From: Pseudohongiella spirulinae
Lineage (GTDB): Bacteria > Pseudomonadota > Gammaproteobacteria > Pseudomonadales > Pseudohongiellaceae
Reading direction: 5' to 3'
Assembly: GCF_001444425.1 (NCBI RefSeq)
Contig: NZ_CP013189.1
Span: 310,001 to 374,000 of the forward strand
Length of the DNA: 64,000 bases
Below, piece after piece: positions 18,763 to 27,363 of this stretch (position 1 is the stretch's first letter; each line of letters begins with the position of its first letter). The position numbers were made by a program, and so were the translations under genes. A model generated the notes under the pieces. The model worked only from the letters and a program-made list of their open reading frames with translations. It had not been told where the DNA came from and did not search any database.

Positions 18763-19646
18763 CTCCGATTCTGTACGAGATGCCCGGCCAGGAGCCTCTG
18801 GCCCGGAGTCTGTCAAAGCTGTTGGGGTGGCAGCAGGGGCAGGCAATTATCCGGCAGTTTCCCGACGGAGAAACATATATCCGCATACTTGACGATGTGC
18901 GTGACAAAAAGGCCGTTATCCTGAGTCAGTTGCATCACCCGGACGAAACAACTCTACCGATGTTGCTGATGGCTGATACGCTGCGCGACCTGGGTGCAGA
19001 AAAGGTTGGTCTGATTGCGCCGTATCTGGCCTATATGCGTCAGGACAAGCGATTTAATGAAGGTGAAGGCGTCAGCTCACACTATTATTCAAGATTAATC
19101 AGTGCTCACCTTGACTGGTTATTGACAGTAGATCCTCATTTGCACCGGATTCATGATTTATCTGAAGTTTACAGCATTCCCTCACTTTCCCTTACGGCGG
19201 TGGCGCCAATGGCGGGCTGGATAAGGGAGAATGTTGACAGGCCGCTGATCATTGGTCCCGACAGTGAATCTGAGCAATGGGCTGCCAGAGTGGCAGAGCT
19301 GGCAGGAGCGCCGTGCGAGGTGCTAACGAAACAAAGGCTGGGCGACAGAGATGTCAAGATTTCGCTGCCGCATGTAGATCGCTATCTGGATTATACGCCT
19401 GTGTTGGTGGACGATATGATCAGCACGGGCCGAACCATGATACAGGCTGCCGGGCATCTCACTTCAGCGGGCATGCGAGCACCGATCTGTGTGGTCGTGC
19501 ACGGTCTGTTTTCACCAGGCGCCCGGCAGGAGCTGCAGGACAGCCAGTTAACGGTAGTGACCTGCAATAGCATTCCTGATGCCAGCAACAAGATTGATCT
19601 GGCACCTTTACTGGGTGAAGGTCTGGCGTGTCTATCTGGTATTTGA
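18759..19646 (+). CDS. prs: Ribose-phosphate pyrophosphokinase family protein, short form
   Basis: PRPP-synthetase family protein of 295 residues, about 20 shorter than the housekeeping enzyme. The N-terminal half has FPDGETYIRI and the PYLAYMRQDKRF block, including the ATP-binding arginine region. DPHLHRIHDL is the metal/ATP-binding histidine region. The PRPP-binding loop VLVDDMISTGRTM is intact. Family members make PRPP from ribose 5-phosphate and ATP. Coupling to an AMP-phosphorylase-type gene suggests a specialised role in nucleotide turnover or ribose-bisphosphate metabolism rather than the main purine supply; a second prs elsewhere is expected. Convergent with the metallo-beta-lactamase gene, 20 bases apart. 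Confidence 0.86.
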   Translation: MTPILYEMPGQEPLARSLSKLLGWQQGQAIIRQFPDGETYIRILDDVRDKKAVILSQLHHPDETTLPMLLMADTLRDLGAEKVGLIAPYLAYMRQDKRFNEGEGVSSHYYSRLISAHLDWLLTVDPHLHRIHDLSEVYSIPSLSLTAVAPMAGWIRENVDRPLIIGPDSESEQWAARVAELAGAPCEVLTKQRLGDRDVKISLPHVDRYLDYTPVLVDDMISTGRTMIQAAGHLTSAGMRAPICVVVHGLFSPGARQELQDSQLTVVTCNSIPDASNKIDLAPLLGEGLACLSGI

Positions 19647-19666
19647 GCCGCTATCGGGGCCAGGGT

Positions 19667-21070
19667 TCAGAACGCTATGCAGTCACCGCGAGCGGGAATT
19701 TCACTTTTGATACCCTTGTCCAGCCAAAGGCGTTGTGACAGCGCATCCAGCGCTTCGGCTTCACCATGGATGAGGTAAAAACGCGGATTGGTTTCGAAAT
19801 TGTCGGCCCACTCAATCAGCCCGTCCTGTCCAGCATGCGCCGATAAACCACCAATGGTTTCAATGCGAGCTTTGACCTTGAAGTCATCGCCAAACATGCG
19901 AAACTCTTTAATGCCATCAACCAGCATTCGACCCAGGGTGCCTCGAGCCTGAAAGCCGATAAACATGATCGTATTCTCGGTTTTCCAGATACGGTGCTTA
20001 AAATGATGCCGGATGCGCCCGCCGGTACACATGCCACTGCCGGCAATAATAATGGCGCCCTGTTTAACGCTGTTGATGGCCATGGACTCTTCTGCCGTGT
20101 GACACAGGCGCAGATTCGGTAAGAATTCTCTTAATGATTCCCGGTTGGCTTCGTTCAGGCAGCGTACGTCTTCATCATCCATAATGTGCAGCCAGCGATC
20201 GTAAACTTCAGTGACCGCGATAGCCATTGGACTGTCGAGATAAACCTGCCAGTTGTCCAGCTCCCCGGCGTGATAGAGACAGCCAAGGTGGAAGATTATT
20301 TCTTGCGTGCGGCCGATAGCAAACGAGGGGATCATCACATTGCCGCCGGCCTCCCAGGTTTCGTGCAGGACGTCCCTGAACTGATCCAGTGTCGCCTGAT
20401 GACTGCGATGGTTGCGATTGCCATAGGTGCCTTCCATCAGCACGATATCGGCCTTGGCAGGTGATTCGGGGTCATTCATCAGTGCGGACGTTTTATTGCC
20501 AAGATCACCTGAGAACACCAGGATTTTTTCTTCGCCTTTTTCTGTCAGAGTCAATTCAACGATTGATGAGCCAAGAATGTGTCCGGCATCAAGAAAACGT
20601 ACACTGGCATCAGGCCCCACCTTGACCGCTTTTCGGTAGGCCTGCCCATCACACAAACGCAACACCTTCTCAACATCGTGCTCAGTGTATTCTGGTTTGA
20701 TGCTGTCGCGTCCGCTGCGCTCGCGGCGCAGATTCTCCCGTTCCAGGTCTCGTTCGTAGAGTCCCCAGGCGTCTTCCAGAAGAATTCTTAGCAACTGCCG
20801 GGTTGCCTGAGTGCAATAAATGGGACCGTCAAAGCCCTGATTAACAAGTTTGGGCAACATGCCTGAGTGATCCAGGTGGCCGTGAGAGAGAATAACCGCG
20901 TTTAACTCAGCGGGATTGAAATCAAATTTCTCATCCTGAACCCTGTCGACAGCATCGCCGCCCTGGTGCATGCCACACTCCATCAGGATTTTTCCCAGTG
21001 CGGGTGATTCAAGCAGGTAACAGGACCCGGTCACTTCCTGCGCGGCTCCGAAGAATGTCAGTTTGGCCAT
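19667..21070 (-). CDS. MBL-fold beta-CASP ribonuclease-like protein
   Basis: A 467-residue metallo-beta-lactamase-fold protein of the RNA-processing beta-CASP group (YSH1/CPSF-type). Zinc motif 2 is SHGHLDHSGML. LDAGHILGSS and VFSGDLGN give motifs 3 and 4. Motif A is LMEGTYGNR, motif B is PSFAIGRTQE and motif C is GLSAHAGQDGL. The opening LTFFGAAQEVTGSCYLLE is typical of the family. It probably cleaves RNA; the target is unknown. It lies 29 bases downstream of the mrp operon on the same strand and may be read from it, while facing the phosphoketolase-like/phosphorylase/prs unit. Confidence 0.9.
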   Translation of the reverse strand: MAKLTFFGAAQEVTGSCYLLESPALGKILMECGMHQGGDAVDRVQDEKFDFNPAELNAVILSHGHLDHSGMLPKLVNQGFDGPIYCTQATRQLLRILLEDAWGLYERDLERENLRRERSGRDSIKPEYTEHDVEKVLRLCDGQAYRKAVKVGPDASVRFLDAGHILGSSIVELTLTEKGEEKILVFSGDLGNKTSALMNDPESPAKADIVLMEGTYGNRNHRSHQATLDQFRDVLHETWEAGGNVMIPSFAIGRTQEIIFHLGCLYHAGELDNWQVYLDSPMAIAVTEVYDRWLHIMDDEDVRCLNEANRESLREFLPNLRLCHTAEESMAINSVKQGAIIIAGSGMCTGGRIRHHFKHRIWKTENTIMFIGFQARGTLGRMLVDGIKEFRMFGDDFKVKARIETIGGLSAHAGQDGLIEWADNFETNPRFYLIHGEAEALDALSQRLWLDKGIKSEIPARGDCIAF

Positions 21071-21099
21071 GGTTCATTCTCACTAAGATCAATTCTGTT

Positions 21100-22617
21100 T
21101 CAAGCATACATGAGAGCGCCGGTCAGTAACATGACCGCTATCAGTAAAAGAGCGCTAACGTTTACTGTACTGCCTTGCCATAGACGATTCCAGCGTCGCT
21201 CGAATTTACGCAGCTTTTTGTCGCTGAAAGAAAAATCTGTCGGCGATGTGGCGAGTCGATTGATTGCTTGTTTGAGTTTCAAAGACAGGCTGGGAATGCA
21301 GAGGCCGATTTTTTCTGCACCGCTCAGTGCCCGGGTCCATCGGGCGGGCCAGGCCCAATATATGAGTCCACCCAACACGATGGGCCAGCTGGCTGCCCAG
21401 AGCTTGTCGGTTGCCAGGCTTGAGACTAATGGCTCGCGCATGTCAGGCCATAACCAGGGCAGGGCAATCGCTGACAGGCTCAACATCCACCAGAGCGTCG
21501 CCTTGACCGGATCGGTCGGCTGTATGGCAGCAGTGGCGTGCCGCGCTCTGAATGTCAGTAGCACTTTAATGATAATCAGACTGGTTGCTACTGAACCCAC
21601 CGATATCAGAGTGTACCAGAGAGCCAGGGGCTCTCCCTCGAGCAGTGATTTCAAAGCGGATTTGGCTGCCATGCCGCTGGTGATCGGTAAGCCGGCAATC
21701 GCCAATGCAGCCACCAACAGCATAAACTGGTTTGCTCTGTTCATGACCAGTGACTGGCTGCGGACACTAAAGAAGTCTGCGGCGATAAACAGTGAACCTT
21801 TGATCAGTCCATGATGGACGGTGTAAATTGTCAGAACAGTGGCGATGAGTGTGCGGTGTTCTGGCATTAGCCATGCCAGCGCCAGCAGAAAAAGAAGATA
21901 GCTGACTTGACTGACAGATGAGTAGGCCAGTATCCGTTTCACCTCATGCTGCATGAGACCGGCAAGCACTCCATACATGGCGCTGATCATCGCCAGTGTC
22001 ATTATCAGCAGCGCACTTTGCCCAGAAATGGCTGACTCTGGCATGATTTTCCACAGGCCCAGAATGCCAGCCTTTATCATGGCGCCGGAAAGCACCGCAC
22101 TGGCAGGTGCGGGGGCCGCCGGATGTGCCAGTGGCAGCCAGCCATGCAGTGGCCAGAATCCCGCTTTCAGACCAAGTCCGAGCAGGAGCAAAAGCGCAGC
22201 GATCGGGGGAATGTCCGACTGTTGCACCTCGGACAACAGCAGGCTGCCATTGCCGGCATGGCTGGCCATCAGTAATGACGCCAAAAGCGCCATTTCTCCC
22301 AGAATTGCAAGCTGCAGGTAAACGCGACCGGCACGTCGCGCCGCAGGTTTGCCGCTGTGAATGACCAGCGCATAGGCTCCCAGGCTCATCATTGAGAACC
22401 CAATATAAAAACCCAGTACATCCTGAGCCGCGATGAGCAGCAGATTGCCTGCACAAGACACCGACCAGAACAGCCAGAAAAGAGCCTGGGGTCGATCATC
22501 GGACATGCGGATTTTATACAGCGTTGCGATGAGCCAAAGGACAGCTGTAAAGGTCAGCCATGACAATTCAAGCTTTGACAGGGTGCCCACGGTCGCGCCG
22601 GGCCACAACATGGTCAT
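21100..22617 (-). CDS. Mrp-type antiporter, third MrpD-like (complex I NuoL/M/N family) subunit
   Basis: Polytopic membrane protein of 505 residues related to the proton-pumping subunits of complex I and the MrpA/D subunits. GLGLKAGFWPLHGWLPLAHPAAPAPASAVLSG carries the lysine and histidines of the conserved channel helices (only part is a continuous match), and KRILAYSSVSQVSYLL is the matching C-half block. It is the most divergent of three tandem copies: the C-terminal 100 residues are charged and not hydrophobic until a final membrane helix. Its ATG overlaps the stop of the preceding subunit gene (ATGA). Last gene of the antiporter operon. Confidence 0.85.
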   Translation of the reverse strand: MTMLWPGATVGTLSKLELSWLTFTAVLWLIATLYKIRMSDDRPQALFWLFWSVSCAGNLLLIAAQDVLGFYIGFSMMSLGAYALVIHSGKPAARRAGRVYLQLAILGEMALLASLLMASHAGNGSLLLSEVQQSDIPPIAALLLLLGLGLKAGFWPLHGWLPLAHPAAPAPASAVLSGAMIKAGILGLWKIMPESAISGQSALLIMTLAMISAMYGVLAGLMQHEVKRILAYSSVSQVSYLLFLLALAWLMPEHRTLIATVLTIYTVHHGLIKGSLFIAADFFSVRSQSLVMNRANQFMLLVAALAIAGLPITSGMAAKSALKSLLEGEPLALWYTLISVGSVATSLIIIKVLLTFRARHATAAIQPTDPVKATLWWMLSLSAIALPWLWPDMREPLVSSLATDKLWAASWPIVLGGLIYWAWPARWTRALSGAEKIGLCIPSLSLKLKQAINRLATSPTDFSFSDKKLRKFERRWNRLWQGSTVNVSALLLIAVMLLTGALMYA

Positions 22618-24134
22618 AGTCCGAACTCCCGATTCACAACCAGCTCGGTCCAGCCCAGGGGACTGACAAGGCTGCCGGCCAATATACCCGCCAGCAGCGA
22701 TAGTACGGCCGTCAGTAGTGCGGGAATCAACAGCATCCAGTGTGTTTCGAATCGCGTATCAGGATATTGATCTCTGGGCCAGCCTCCGATTGCGGGGGCT
22801 GCAAACCAGCCCCGATAGATCAGGGGCAAGAAGTAAAGCGCATTGAGCAGGGACGAGCCGATGAGGACTGCAAGTATCACAGGATATCCGGCATCGAGAG
22901 CCCCGATGCCCAAATACCACTTGCTGATGAATCCGGCGATTGGCGGAACACCAATCATACCCAGTGCGCCGATCGTAAAAGCCGCCATGGTTAAGGGCAT
23001 GCGCTTTCCAAGGCCATTCATTTCTTTTATGTTGTGTATGCCGAGGGTTTCCGCAAAAATACCTGCGCAGAAGAACAGAGTAACCTTCATCAGACCCTGG
23101 TGAACCAGGTGTACTATTGCGCCCACGGCAGCTACAGGTCCGGCCATCGCGACGCCCAGAGTGATGTATGAGACCTGGCTGACCGTTGAAAAGGCAAGAC
23201 GCCGCTTTATGTCAGTCTGACGCAGCGCCTGTACCGAGCCATAAAGGATCGTAAACGCAGCCATCGCCATGAGTGGTACCGTCAGTCCCAGACTCTGGCT
23301 GGTCTCTACGCCAAATACATCATAGACGACGCGAATGATACCGAACGCCCCTGCCTTGACCACGGCAACAGCATGCAACAGCGCGCTGACCGGTGCGGGT
23401 GCCACCATCGCACGCGGAAGCCAGACGTGGAAAGGAAACAGAGCTGCTTTGACGCCCAGTCCGGCAATCATCAGGAAGAAGGCCCACTTCAAACCGGCGG
23501 TTGATAACTGGGCGTCAGGAATCACATAACCTCCGGGAATAAAATCGGAGGTCCCGGTCATTGCATGCAATAAGGCCACGCCCATCAACAACACCGTACC
23601 TCCGGCCAGCGTGTACGCGAGATAGATTCGGCCTGCCCGTAGTGCTTCAGGTGTGCCCCGATGCACCACCAGAGGAAAGGTGGCCAGGGTCAAAAGCTCG
23701 TAGAACAATAAAAACGTAATCAGGTTACCTGCCAGCGCAATGCCGACGGTGGCGCTGACACAGAGGCTGAAGTATCCGAAAAAGCGTGATCTTAGTGGCG
23801 AGTTTTCCAGGTAACCGATAGCGTAGATCGTTGTGGCCAGCCATAGCACAGAGGATAGACTGACAAACTGCAAAGAGAGTGCATCACCTTGCAACACCAA
23901 GGGTGCTGCCGGCAAAAAGGGTAGCGCGAATCGGAACTGCAGTCCCTGGTTCACTCCCAGCAACATCAGGGCGACCAGGCAAAGTTTGAGTAGTACGCCG
24001 CCCAGATTAAGCGCGGTACGACGTCTGGCTGCGCCTTCCGGGGTTGCGAAAATAAGCAGCCCGGGAACAAGCGAGCTCAGGATAATCAATAAGGGCAGCA
24101 GGCTGGTCCAGTGCCACAGGGAGTCGGGTGTCAT
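22614..24134 (-). CDS. mrpD: Mrp-type antiporter, second MrpD-like subunit
   Basis: Proton/cation-translocating subunit of 506 residues with about 14 membrane helices. Conserved features are FYELLTLATFPLV (glutamate of the channel helix), GLGVKAALFPFHVWLP (lysine helix), APAPVSALLHAVAVVKAG and KRRLAFSTVSQVSYI. It couples proton and sodium movement across the inner membrane together with the small subunits encoded upstream. It is linked by four-base ATGA overlaps to both neighbours, indicating stoichiometric translation. The symbol reflects family, not a one-to-one orthologue: three MrpD-like genes stand in a row here and none has the full MrpA length. Confidence 0.88.
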   Translation of the reverse strand: MTPDSLWHWTSLLPLLIILSSLVPGLLIFATPEGAARRRTALNLGGVLLKLCLVALMLLGVNQGLQFRFALPFLPAAPLVLQGDALSLQFVSLSSVLWLATTIYAIGYLENSPLRSRFFGYFSLCVSATVGIALAGNLITFLLFYELLTLATFPLVVHRGTPEALRAGRIYLAYTLAGGTVLLMGVALLHAMTGTSDFIPGGYVIPDAQLSTAGLKWAFFLMIAGLGVKAALFPFHVWLPRAMVAPAPVSALLHAVAVVKAGAFGIIRVVYDVFGVETSQSLGLTVPLMAMAAFTILYGSVQALRQTDIKRRLAFSTVSQVSYITLGVAMAGPVAAVGAIVHLVHQGLMKVTLFFCAGIFAETLGIHNIKEMNGLGKRMPLTMAAFTIGALGMIGVPPIAGFISKWYLGIGALDAGYPVILAVLIGSSLLNALYFLPLIYRGWFAAPAIGGWPRDQYPDTRFETHWMLLIPALLTAVLSLLAGILAGSLVSPLGWTELVVNREFGL

Positions 24135-25567
24135 ATACCTCCTCCAGCCAGTATCAGGATCAACTGGTTACCAATCAGTGCCATGCCCCAAACCAGCAGT
24201 GCAGGCAGCAAGGCAAGCCAATGTCCCGCTCTGTCTGGCTGTCTGTCCGGTGGATTGATTCGTGCCCGGTCAAATGACAGAGCCACGACCCTGAATATGT
24301 AAGCTGCAGATACCAGGGTGCCCAATAAAACACCCAAAGCCCAGGGCCAGTATTGCGGCTGATTTAACATGGGTTCCAGCAGCACCCATTTTGCCAGGAA
24401 TCCGCCGCTGGGAGGCAGGCCGATCAGACTGCCGCCTGCCACTGCAAACGCGAACATGGCAACCGGTACGGTCTGTGTCGCTCCACGCAGCCCGGATAAC
24501 CTTTTGGTTCCAAGTGTACCCTGCATTTCGCCGGCGGCCAGAAACAGTGATGTTTTTGCCAATCCATGGGCAATAACAAACAGCCATAATGCAATATGCA
24601 ACTGTGGCAGCTGCCAGCTCATCAGCAGCCCCAGAGCCATGAGTGCGTAACCTAGTTGGGCTATGGTTGAGTAAGCGACCAGGACTTTGATATACGGGGT
24701 GCGCATGGCCGACCAGCCGGCGGCGCTCAGGGCAATCATGCCAGCCGCAGCAACGGCCGGGCCAACCTGTTTTGCCAGCTCAGGTGGCGCCAGTTCCGTC
24801 CAGATCAGCCAGAGAATAAATAGAGGAGCTTTGACCACTATTCCGGACAGCAGCGCGCTGACTGCGGTCGGCGCACTGGCGTGAGCGGCGGGCAACCACA
24901 AATGAAGAGGCCACAGAGCCCCTTTCAGCATCAGTGCGGCTGTCATCAGTACCAGTGCCAGTCGCGTGAGGGTGTTGTCAGAGGAAATTGACGCAAGATG
25001 AACCAGATTCAGTGTCTGATATTGTGCATAGATCAGCACAACACCAAGAAGATAGATCAAAGAAGCGGCCAGTGACAACAGCAGATAGTCTGACGCGGCT
25101 TTGTAGGCCCTGGCACCGGACAATGCCACCATGGCGACCGCTGCCAGACCGATCAATTCCAGCGTGATGTATAGATTAAAAAGATCAGCTGATAACCAGA
25201 GCGCATTTAGTGAGGCGTGCAGAAACGCACTCAGCATCCAGAAGTCTTGATGCGGGGCATGGCGACTGAACCGGGCGTAGGTGCCGACAAGTAAATGAAT
25301 AAACGCGGTAAAGACCAGCAACAAGGCGCTAAGCGATGACAGGCGCAAACTGATACCCAGGTCCTCAGCCCACCCACCCAGATTGATTGTTTGTGGCAGG
25401 CCGGCCTGCATGGCACTTTGCAGCGCCAGTGCTGCGGAAACCAGACTGACGACACTGCCGCCCAGTACCCATAGCCCCGTGTGCTTTCTACCGGACATGT
25501 AGCCCAGAAAAACCAGCAGTAAAGCTGACACAAGTGGCGCTGTCAGGCTGATCAGGGCGTAATTCAT
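24131..25567 (-). CDS. mrpD: Mrp-type antiporter, first MrpD-like subunit
   Basis: Complex-I-like antiporter subunit of 478 residues. LTLELIGLAAVAMVAL carries the channel glutamate, MLKGALWPLHLWLPAAH the lysine helix, and IKVLVAYSTIAQLGYAL with IAHGLAKTSLFL the C-half. PPSGGFLAKWVLL is the conserved region near the end of the channel bundle. It follows mrpC with a single-base gap and overlaps the next MrpD-like gene by four bases. Of the three copies this one is in the normal mrpD position after mrpC. Confidence 0.9.
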   Translation of the reverse strand: MNYALISLTAPLVSALLLVFLGYMSGRKHTGLWVLGGSVVSLVSAALALQSAMQAGLPQTINLGGWAEDLGISLRLSSLSALLLVFTAFIHLLVGTYARFSRHAPHQDFWMLSAFLHASLNALWLSADLFNLYITLELIGLAAVAMVALSGARAYKAASDYLLLSLAASLIYLLGVVLIYAQYQTLNLVHLASISSDNTLTRLALVLMTAALMLKGALWPLHLWLPAAHASAPTAVSALLSGIVVKAPLFILWLIWTELAPPELAKQVGPAVAAAGMIALSAAGWSAMRTPYIKVLVAYSTIAQLGYALMALGLLMSWQLPQLHIALWLFVIAHGLAKTSLFLAAGEMQGTLGTKRLSGLRGATQTVPVAMFAFAVAGGSLIGLPPSGGFLAKWVLLEPMLNQPQYWPWALGVLLGTLVSAAYIFRVVALSFDRARINPPDRQPDRAGHWLALLPALLVWGMALIGNQLILILAGGGI

Positions 25568-25568
25568 G

Positions 25569-25883
25569 TCAGGACGGTTCCTGTTTGCTGTGCTCTGACT
25601 TCAAGTGCTTTTCACTGGCGATAATCAGGCGCAGTGCAAACGCCGTTGCGCTGATGGCAACAACCAGTCCGGTGACTACCAGGGCATGCAGAATGGCATC
25701 GGGCGGATCCTGGCGTCGTGCCAGTGTGATCATGATAAGAAATACACCTGGCCCAATGATATTGATTGCAATCAGTCGTCTAATCGGATCGCGCAGGGTA
25801 GCCAGCCCGTAAAGTCCCATGCTGATGAGCGTCAGCGAAGCCAGCAGGTAGACAGTAAGACTTTCCGATGGCAGCTCGCTCAT
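25569..25883 (-). CDS. mrpC: Mrp-type antiporter subunit C (NuoK-like)
   Basis: Small membrane protein of 104 residues with three predicted helices, the NuoK-like subunit of Mrp complexes. IAINIIGPGVFLIMITL and DPPDAILHALVVTGLVVAIS match the family; the DP-x2-A-x2-HALVVT stretch precedes the last helix, where the conserved charged position lies in family members. The C-terminus is a charged cytoplasmic tail. ATGA overlap with the preceding MrpA'/B fusion gene. Confidence is high from sequence and from position between B and D. Confidence 0.9.
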   Translation of the reverse strand: MSELPSESLTVYLLASLTLISMGLYGLATLRDPIRRLIAINIIGPGVFLIMITLARRQDPPDAILHALVVTGLVVAISATAFALRLIIASEKHLKSEHSKQEPS

Positions 25884-26809
25884 GTGCGCAGATCCTCATG
25901 ATCGCCAACGATCAGTAGCGCAAGAGTCAGCGCGATAGACAGGGTTGCAAATATCTCAATGGTAATGATGATGCCGGCAGACAATTCCACCGGGTAGTTC
26001 AGCCAGCCTTCAGCAAACAGTGACGTTGCTATTGCAACCATCAGGAACACAATTGCACCAACAGAGATGACCGCGCGGGTGAGCCAGAACGACCAGCGTA
26101 AGGGAGGCAGGATGCCAACAATGCGCAGTGTGACTGCCGCCGAAGCGATTAACGCGCCGGCCTGAAAAGCGCCACCCGGCGCTTTAGATCCGCTCCAGAG
26201 AAGATAGCCGCCGATGATGACCAGCAGTGGCGCCAGGATTTGTGTCCATCCTGTTAAAAGCGGCCATGCAGCGACCTGTGGTGCTTTAGAAATGTGGGAT
26301 GATGTATAGAGTTGTCTGGCGCCACTCAGTGCAAGCAGCAGCACCAGTAATTCCAGCAAGGTGTCCCAGGCCCTGAAGTTCAGTAGCACTGCCGTGACAG
26401 GGTAAGAGACACCCGCATCGGGCATGGCCTCGACGATGCGGGTATCAGAAACCGGGCTGGTCAGTTGTTCACCAACCGGGCCAGTCAGCATCAGGAAGAA
26501 CAGCGATACAGACAGCAGGACAAATACGGCAGCCTTGATGGTGGATTTGCGCGGTGTTGTCGTACGCCCTGATTCGGGCAATTGTCTGGCGGCATTCAGA
26601 AAAAGTACCCCGGTCAGTCCGGCACCGATCGCAGCCTCGGCCAGCGCCAGATCAGGCGCACCGAGCCGTGCCCAGATAAGCGCAACGGCCACGCCAAAGG
26701 CTATGAACATGGCCATGGCATCGTTGCGCGAGGGGGCGAATAACGCACTCCAGGCAATAATGAGCAGTAATAGCGCGAGGATAAGGTCAATTAACAGTTC
26801 AGGTGTCAT
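25880..26809 (-). CDS. mrpB: Mrp-type antiporter, fused MrpA C-terminal domain and MrpB
   Basis: A 309-residue membrane protein that joins three modules usually split among MrpA and MrpB. An N-terminal DUF4040-like helix set contains ARLGAPDLALAEAAIGAG. An MbhE-like segment has VTAVLLNFRAWDTLLE. A C-terminal MrpB domain has GGYLLWSGSKAPGGAFQAGA. I start at the ATG at 26809, which has GAGGTG upstream and removes six residues from the longest frame. The gene overlaps mrpG and mrpC. The same order of modules occurs in the membrane-bound hydrogenase (Mbh) of archaea as separate genes D, E and F. Confidence 0.87.
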   Translation of the reverse strand: MTPELLIDLILALLLLIIAWSALFAPSRNDAMAMFIAFGVAVALIWARLGAPDLALAEAAIGAGLTGVLFLNAARQLPESGRTTTPRKSTIKAAVFVLLSVSLFFLMLTGPVGEQLTSPVSDTRIVEAMPDAGVSYPVTAVLLNFRAWDTLLELLVLLLALSGARQLYTSSHISKAPQVAAWPLLTGWTQILAPLLVIIGGYLLWSGSKAPGGAFQAGALIASAAVTLRIVGILPPLRWSFWLTRAVISVGAIVFLMVAIATSLFAEGWLNYPVELSAGIIITIEIFATLSIALTLALLIVGDHEDLRT

Positions 26810-27101
26810 CCGGCACCTCTTGCTCAAGTGTGTAGCGGGCGAGCAATTGACCGTTGACGGCTGCAGATGCCATGGCCAGCAACCAGATAAGCAAAAGCTG
26901 AGCGGTAGTCCAGCCGGGGCCGGATTGCAGAACCAGGCCCAGTGTCAGAAAGCCCAGACCTACCGTGTCAGTTTTTGTCACGGCGTGCAGGCGACTGTAG
27001 ATGTCCGGGAAGCGTAACAGACCCAGTGCGCCGCTGGCATAAAACAGCGCGCCGGTCACCAACAGACACCAGGAAATTGTCTGTATCAGGATCTCAAACA
27101 T
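26799..27101 (-). CDS. mrpG: Mrp-type antiporter subunit G
   Basis: A 100-residue membrane protein with three helices. The diagnostic block is LLRFPDIYSRLHAVTKTDTVG, here in GALGLLRFPDIYSRL and HAVTKTDTVGLGFL. MrpG is needed for assembly and activity of the multi-subunit Na+/H+ antiporter. It overlaps mrpF by eight bases and the next gene by 11 bases. The C-terminal tail LARYTLEQEVPDDT is hydrophilic. Confidence 0.92.
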   Translation of the reverse strand: MFEILIQTISWCLLVTGALFYASGALGLLRFPDIYSRLHAVTKTDTVGLGFLTLGLVLQSGPGWTTAQLLLIWLLAMASAAVNGQLLARYTLEQEVPDDT

Positions 27102-27363
27102 TGTTCTGCTCCTGATGTACAGGACGCCGCAGGAGTCGGACCAGAGCGACAGTAATGACGGCCGCCAGAATTGCCAGGATTAAAGCGACGTCGCGCCAGG
27201 CATCAATCTTCGACCAGTGGGCAAGCACTATCAATACGGCAATGCTGGCGCTGGCCAGCATCTGAATGCCTGCCAGCCGATCTGCGGTTGTGCTGGCATG
27301 ACCCAGCCGCCACAGGCCGGACCCGGCGCATAACAAAAGAACGATCACAAGCCCGCTCATCAT
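27094..27363 (-). CDS. mrpF: Mrp-type antiporter subunit F
   Basis: An 89-residue membrane protein with three helices; the middle loop TTADRLAGIQMLA and the third helix AWRDVALILAILA fit MrpF, whose conserved acidic residue lies in this DRL region. Required for function of the Mrp complex. Its ATG overlaps the stop of mrpE by four bases. Confidence 0.88.
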   Translation of the reverse strand: MMSGLVIVLLLCAGSGLWRLGHASTTADRLAGIQMLASASIAVLIVLAHWSKIDAWRDVALILAILAAVITVALVRLLRRPVHQEQNNV

